Shown: one piece after another, positions 8,143 to 10,772 of the stretch
How positions within the stretch are numbered: the stretch's first letter is position 1
Layout: each line of letters opens with the position of its first letter
From: JANOGU01 sp031406135
Lineage (GTDB): Bacteria > Pseudomonadota > Alphaproteobacteria > Rhodobacterales > Rhodobacteraceae
DNA length: 10,772 nucleotides
Direction: 5' to 3'
NCBI GenBank assembly: GCA_031406135.1
Contig: JANOGU010000320.1
Span: 1-10,772, forward strand
Notes under the pieces: model-generated
What the model was told of the DNA's origin: nothing
The model's input: the letters and a program-made list of their open reading frames with translations, nothing else
The model's database searches: none
Program-made: the position numbers and the translations under genes

Positions 8143-9036
8143 ATGTCGAGCTACGCCAACCTTCCGGCCCCCAGCCCCGAACAGGGGATGAACCGCTACC
8201 TGCAGGAAATCCGCCGCTTTCCCCTGCTGGAGCTGGAAGAGGAATACATGCTGGCCAAGCGTTGGGTCGATCACGAGGACACCGGCGCCGCGCACAAGCT
8301 GGTCACCTCGCACCTCCGCCTCGCCGCCAAGATCGCCATGGGTTACCGCGGCTATGGCCTGCCGCAAGCCGAGGTGATCTCGGAGGCCAACGTCGGGCTG
8401 ATGCAGGCGGTCAAGCGTTTCGACCCCGAGCGGGGCTTCCGGCTGGCCACCTATGCGATGTGGTGGATCCGCGCCTCGATCCAGGAATACATCCTGCGCT
8501 CGTGGAGCCTGGTGAAGCTCGGCACCACCTCGGCGCAGAAGAAGCTGTTCTTCAACCTGCGGAAAGCGAAGGCCAAGGTCGGCGCGCTGGAGGAGGGCGA
8601 CCTGCGCCCGGAGAACGTGAAGCGGATTGCCCATGACCTCGCCGTGACCGAGGCCGAGGTGATCGACATGAACCGCCGCCTGGCCGGCGCCGACGCCTCG
8701 CTGAACGCGACCGTGGGCTCGGAAGAAGGTGGCAGCCAGTGGCAGGACTGGCTCGAGGACGAGGACAGCAACCAGGCCGAGGCCTATGCCGAGCGCGACG
8801 AGTTGGACACCCGCCGCGAGCTGCTGACCCAGGCGATGACGGTCCTGAACGAGCGCGAGCGCGACATCCTGGTGCAGCGCCGCCTGTCGGAGACGCCGGT
8901 GACGCTGGAAGAGCTGTCGGAAAGCTACGGCGTCAGCCGTGAGCGCATCCGCCAGATCGAGGTCCGGGCATTTGAAAAGCTCCAGTCCCGGATGCGCGAA
9001 CTGGCACGCGGCAAGGGGCTGGCGATCCCGGCCTGA
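8143..9036 (+). CDS. rpoH: RNA polymerase heat-shock sigma factor RpoH (sigma-32), RpoH-I type
   Basis: A 297-residue sigma factor that directs RNA polymerase to heat-shock and stress promoters. Region 1.2 is near 16-50 (LNRY-like NRYLQEIRRFPLL). Region 2 includes SHLRLAAKIAMGYRGYGLP, GLMQAVKRFDPERGFRLATYAMWWIRASIQEYILRSWSLVK, given here only as 56-125. The RpoH-specific box QKKLFFNLR is at 132-140. Region 4.2 is at about 253-283 with the helix-turn-helix SYGVSRERIRQIEVRAFEKLQ (261-281). Strong similarity to alphaproteobacterial RpoH-I, rather than the shorter-box RpoH-II type, is judged from memory. The start is firm: AGGAGG (8131-8136) lies 6 nt before the ATG. It follows the pseudouridine synthase gene on the same strand and probably also has its own promoter. 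Confidence 0.97.
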   Translation: MSSYANLPAPSPEQGMNRYLQEIRRFPLLELEEEYMLAKRWVDHEDTGAAHKLVTSHLRLAAKIAMGYRGYGLPQAEVISEANVGLMQAVKRFDPERGFRLATYAMWWIRASIQEYILRSWSLVKLGTTSAQKKLFFNLRKAKAKVGALEEGDLRPENVKRIAHDLAVTEAEVIDMNRRLAGADASLNATVGSEEGGSQWQDWLEDEDSNQAEAYAERDELDTRRELLTQAMTVLNERERDILVQRRLSETPVTLEELSESYGVSRERIRQIEVRAFEKLQSRMRELARGKGLAIPA

Positions 9037-9079
9037 GCCTGGCGCGCGCCGCCGGCGGCTGACCCCTTCCCCCCGCACC

Positions 9080-9103
9080 CCGTCGCAGGCTAGCCTGCGA
9101 CGG
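9080..9103. repeat. Perfect 24-nt palindrome between rpoH and the oxidoreductase gene
   Basis: The left half CCGTCGCAGGCT (9080-9091) is exactly the reverse complement of the right half (9092-9103), with CTAG at the centre. It lies 43 nt after the rpoH stop and 22 nt before the ATG of the Gfo/Idh/MocA gene. As RNA it would fold into a 10-bp GC-rich stem with a CUAG loop and could end rpoH transcription. However, AACAAAC follows instead of a U-run. As DNA its two-fold symmetry and position fit an operator for a dimeric repressor of the downstream gene. Either reading is inference. Confidence 0.6.
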
Positions 9104-9125
9104 AACAAACGGCGGGGGAGCGCAC

Positions 9126-10109
9126 ATGCAGCCGGTCAGATGGGGCATCCTGGGGGCGGCCAGGTTCGCGCAGGAGCAGATGGCGCCGGCGATCCACATG
9201 GCGCGCGGGGCCGAGCTTGTGGCGCTGGCCACCTCCGACCCCGCGAAGGCCGCGCCCTTCGCCAGCTTCTGCCCGGGGCTGAAGGTCCATGCCTCATACG
9301 AGGCGCTGCTGGCCGATCCCGGCATCGACGCGGTCTACATCCCGCTGCCCAACCACCTGCACGTGGAATGGACGCTGAAGGCCATCGCCGCGGGCAAGCA
9401 TGTACTGACCGAAAAGCCCATCGCCATGACCGCGGCCGAGATCGACGGCCTGATCGCGGCGCGCGATGCCTCCGGCCTTCTGGTCTCGGAGGCCTACATG
9501 ATCGTGCATCACCCGCAGTGGCAGCGGGTGCGCGCGCTGATCGCCGAAGGTGCCATCGGCCAGGTGCTGCATGTGGACGGAGCGTTTTCCTACGACAACC
9601 GCACCGACACCGGCAACATCCGCAACCGCGCCGATACCGGCGGCGGCGGCATCCGCGACATCGGCGTCTACACCTATGGATCGGCCCGCTTCGTCACCGG
9701 GGCGGAGCCCGAGACGGTGCAGGCGCGCGGCCTGTTCGAGAACGGCGTCGATACCTGGGCGCAGGTCACCGGGGTCTGGGCGGGCAACGGCCATCGCTTC
9801 ACCTATTCGGCGATGACCTCGATGCGGCTGTTCCTGCGGCAGGAGATGGTGTTCCAGGGCGACAGGGGCCTGATCCGCGTCACCGGGCCGTTCAATGCCA
9901 ACCTCTACGACCTCGCACAGGTGCAGATCGATGCACCGGGGCTGCAGCGGAGCTTCGAGCGCTGGCCGGCGGAGAACCACTACGTGCGCCAGGTCGAGGC
10001 CTTCGGCGCCTCGGTCCGCGATGGCGCGCCCTGGGCCAATCCGCTGGAATTCAGCCGCGGCACACAGGCGATGATCGACCGCGTCTTTGCCGCGATGACC
10101 CCGGCATGA
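9126..10109 (+). CDS. Gfo/Idh/MocA-family NAD(P)-dependent sugar oxidoreductase, GFOR-like
   Basis: A 327-residue cytoplasmic dehydrogenase. The N-terminal Rossmann fold starts directly with VRWGILGAARFAQ (nucleotide loop at 7-12). Further marks are YIPLPNHLHVEWTLKAI, the family EKP motif at 96-98 (K97 expected catalytic) and SEAYMIVHHPQW. The second domain carries GGGGIRDIGVYTYGSARF with D178 and Y182. This Asp-x3-Tyr arrangement matches glucose-fructose oxidoreductase and related enzymes, where many family members have His instead of Tyr. There is no signal peptide, unlike periplasmic glucose-fructose oxidoreductase. Length fits the family. GGGGGAG (9114-9120) precedes the ATG as ribosome binding site. 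No sugar transporter or regulator lies beside it, so the substrate is unknown. Confidence 0.93.
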   Translation: MQPVRWGILGAARFAQEQMAPAIHMARGAELVALATSDPAKAAPFASFCPGLKVHASYEALLADPGIDAVYIPLPNHLHVEWTLKAIAAGKHVLTEKPIAMTAAEIDGLIAARDASGLLVSEAYMIVHHPQWQRVRALIAEGAIGQVLHVDGAFSYDNRTDTGNIRNRADTGGGGIRDIGVYTYGSARFVTGAEPETVQARGLFENGVDTWAQVTGVWAGNGHRFTYSAMTSMRLFLRQEMVFQGDRGLIRVTGPFNANLYDLAQVQIDAPGLQRSFERWPAENHYVRQVEAFGASVRDGAPWANPLEFSRGTQAMIDRVFAAMTPA

Positions 10110-10527
10110 AGCCTGGGACATATTGCCACCAGGGTCACCGAAGGCCCGGGAAGCCGCGCGTGCCTGCCGGCGGAGCCTGAGCCGGAACCGGCCGGCGAGG
10201 TGATCTCGCGGCTGCCGCATCCGGCCACCTGGATCATCGTCAGCGGCCGGATCGTGTTCAGCACTGCGTCGTTGCGCGGCATTCGACACCACAGGGACGG
10301 GGCCGCCCTGTTCCGCCGTGGTCATCGCCGGGGGCGCGGTCGCCGCCAGGTGCGAATCCGTGCGGCCGTCGCGGGCGTTGGCGACCGAGACGGCGGCGCA
10401 GATCATTTCCCTGACCGTGGGGTCCAGCGCCGGGAGTGTGGCCATTGCCGTGTTCACCCCCGCCCCCGGCTCGCTGGACCTTTGCCGAAAGCTTCGCCAT
10501 AGGTGGAGCAAGGGACGGGAGAGCGAC
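10110..10527. other. 418-nt stretch without a supported gene
   Basis: No open frame here has a good start, ribosome binding site and recognisable product. Third-position GC is high in a frame that changes near 10280. Left of that point the coding-like reading is either plus (the frame of the preceding oxidoreductase, past its stop) or its minus-strand partner starting at 10282. Right of it, the coding-like reading is the minus frame starting with ATG at 10445 (MATLPALDPTVREMICAAV) or its plus partner. This could be a decayed gene with a frameshift or simply GC-rich spacer. The promoter of the NDUFA12-type gene should lie near its right end, but I see no convincing -35/-10 pair. Confidence 0.5.
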
Positions 10528-10772
10528 ATGGGCCTTCTGAACGTGCTGAAGCGGGCGGTGACCTGGTGGAACAGCCAGACGCTGAACACGCAGTTTTTCA
10601 CCTTTCGCCATGGCGTGAAGGTGGGGCAGGACGCGGCAGGCAACGTCTTTTACCGGACGAAGGACGGCAAGCGGCGCTGGGTGATCTTCAACGGCGAGAT
10701 GGAGGCCTCCCGCGTCGGGCCGGACTGGCACGGCTGGCTGCACCACACCTGGGACCAGCCGCCGACCGAGGC
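10528..10772 (+). CDS. NDUFA12-family accessory subunit of NADH:quinone oxidoreductase, N-terminal part (3' end outside window)
   Basis: The first 81 codons of a small protein homologous to mitochondrial complex I subunit NDUFA12 (B17.2), which alphaproteobacterial complex I also carries as a peripheral supernumerary subunit. Key blocks are TWWNSQTLNTQFFT (12-25), GQDAAGNVFYR (33-43), RRWVIFNGEMEASRVGPDWHGWLHH (split: RRWVIFNGEMEASR 49-62, VGPDWHGWLHH 63-73) and TWDQPPTE. The GE-EAS-V-P-WH-WLHH pattern is diagnostic. GGAGAG (10518-10523) precedes the ATG as ribosome binding site. The gene runs off the window end within the codon after E81. The protein has no membrane segment in the visible part and acts on the matrix-side equivalent (cytoplasmic face) of complex I. 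Confidence 0.95.
   Translation, partial: MGLLNVLKRAVTWWNSQTLNTQFFTFRHGVKVGQDAAGNVFYRTKDGKRRWVIFNGEMEASRVGPDWHGWLHHTWDQPPTE

Noticed and set aside
8008..9108. Minus-strand open frame of 366 codons across rpoH
   Set aside because: Exact antisense of rpoH, whose sigma regions and ribosome binding site are unmistakable.
10106..10180. Short plus-strand frame starting with an ATGA overlap at the oxidoreductase stop (24 codons)
   Set aside because: No ribosome binding site fitted to it, no recognisable product, and an ATGA overlap is frequent by chance.
9294..10643. Minus-strand open frame of 449 codons
   Set aside because: Most of it is antisense to the well-supported oxidoreductase and to the NDUFA12-type start. 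Only its middle, inside 10110-10445, has no competing gene, and that part is described as unassigned.

Overview
The window is GC-rich chromosomal DNA from an alphaproteobacterium, most likely a member of the Rhodobacterales (Roseobacter/Paracoccus/Rhodobacter group). The basis is the gene set: an RpoH-I-type heat-shock sigma factor next to an RluA/RluD-type pseudouridine synthase, a small DUF6476-like membrane protein, and the start of an NDUFA12-type accessory subunit of NADH:quinone oxidoreductase. No tRNA, rRNA, insertion sequence, phage gene or CRISPR array was seen. Most of the window reads as ordinary core and transport genes.

Left part (1-6910, minus strand). Seven genes run in the same direction. 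Read 5'->3' on the minus strand they are: a DUF6476-like single-pass membrane protein (6910-6593), a hybrid sensor histidine kinase with a C-terminal receiver domain (6537-4789), an amidase-signature hydrolase related to 6-aminohexanoate-cyclic-dimer hydrolase (4749-3271), and a polyamine-type ABC importer in potABCD order. The importer consists of an ATPase (GTG start, 3207-2149), a PotB/PotH-type permease (2136-1225), a PotC/PotI-type permease overlapping it by 8 nt (1232-429), and a periplasmic binding protein cut by the window edge (399-1). The importer genes are clearly one operon. The amidase and kinase may belong to the same transcript or may only be neighbours.

Right part (6909-10772, plus strand). 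An RluD-like 23S rRNA pseudouridine synthase starts at 6909. Its ATG shares the CATG tetramer 6908-6911 with the divergent start of the DUF6476 gene. Next come rpoH (8143-9036), with a strong ribosome binding site and a sigma-32-like promoter candidate, and a GFOR-like Gfo/Idh/MocA sugar oxidoreductase (9126-10109), preceded by a perfect 24-nt palindrome. A 418-nt stretch (10110-10527) without a supportable gene follows, then the first 81 codons of the NDUFA12-family subunit.

No wholly new system was found. The points most worth a second look are the shared divergent start codons, the palindrome between rpoH and the oxidoreductase, the kinase-amidase-polyamine transporter neighbourhood, the GC hairpin over the ATPase ribosome binding site, and the unassigned 10.1-10.5 kb region.
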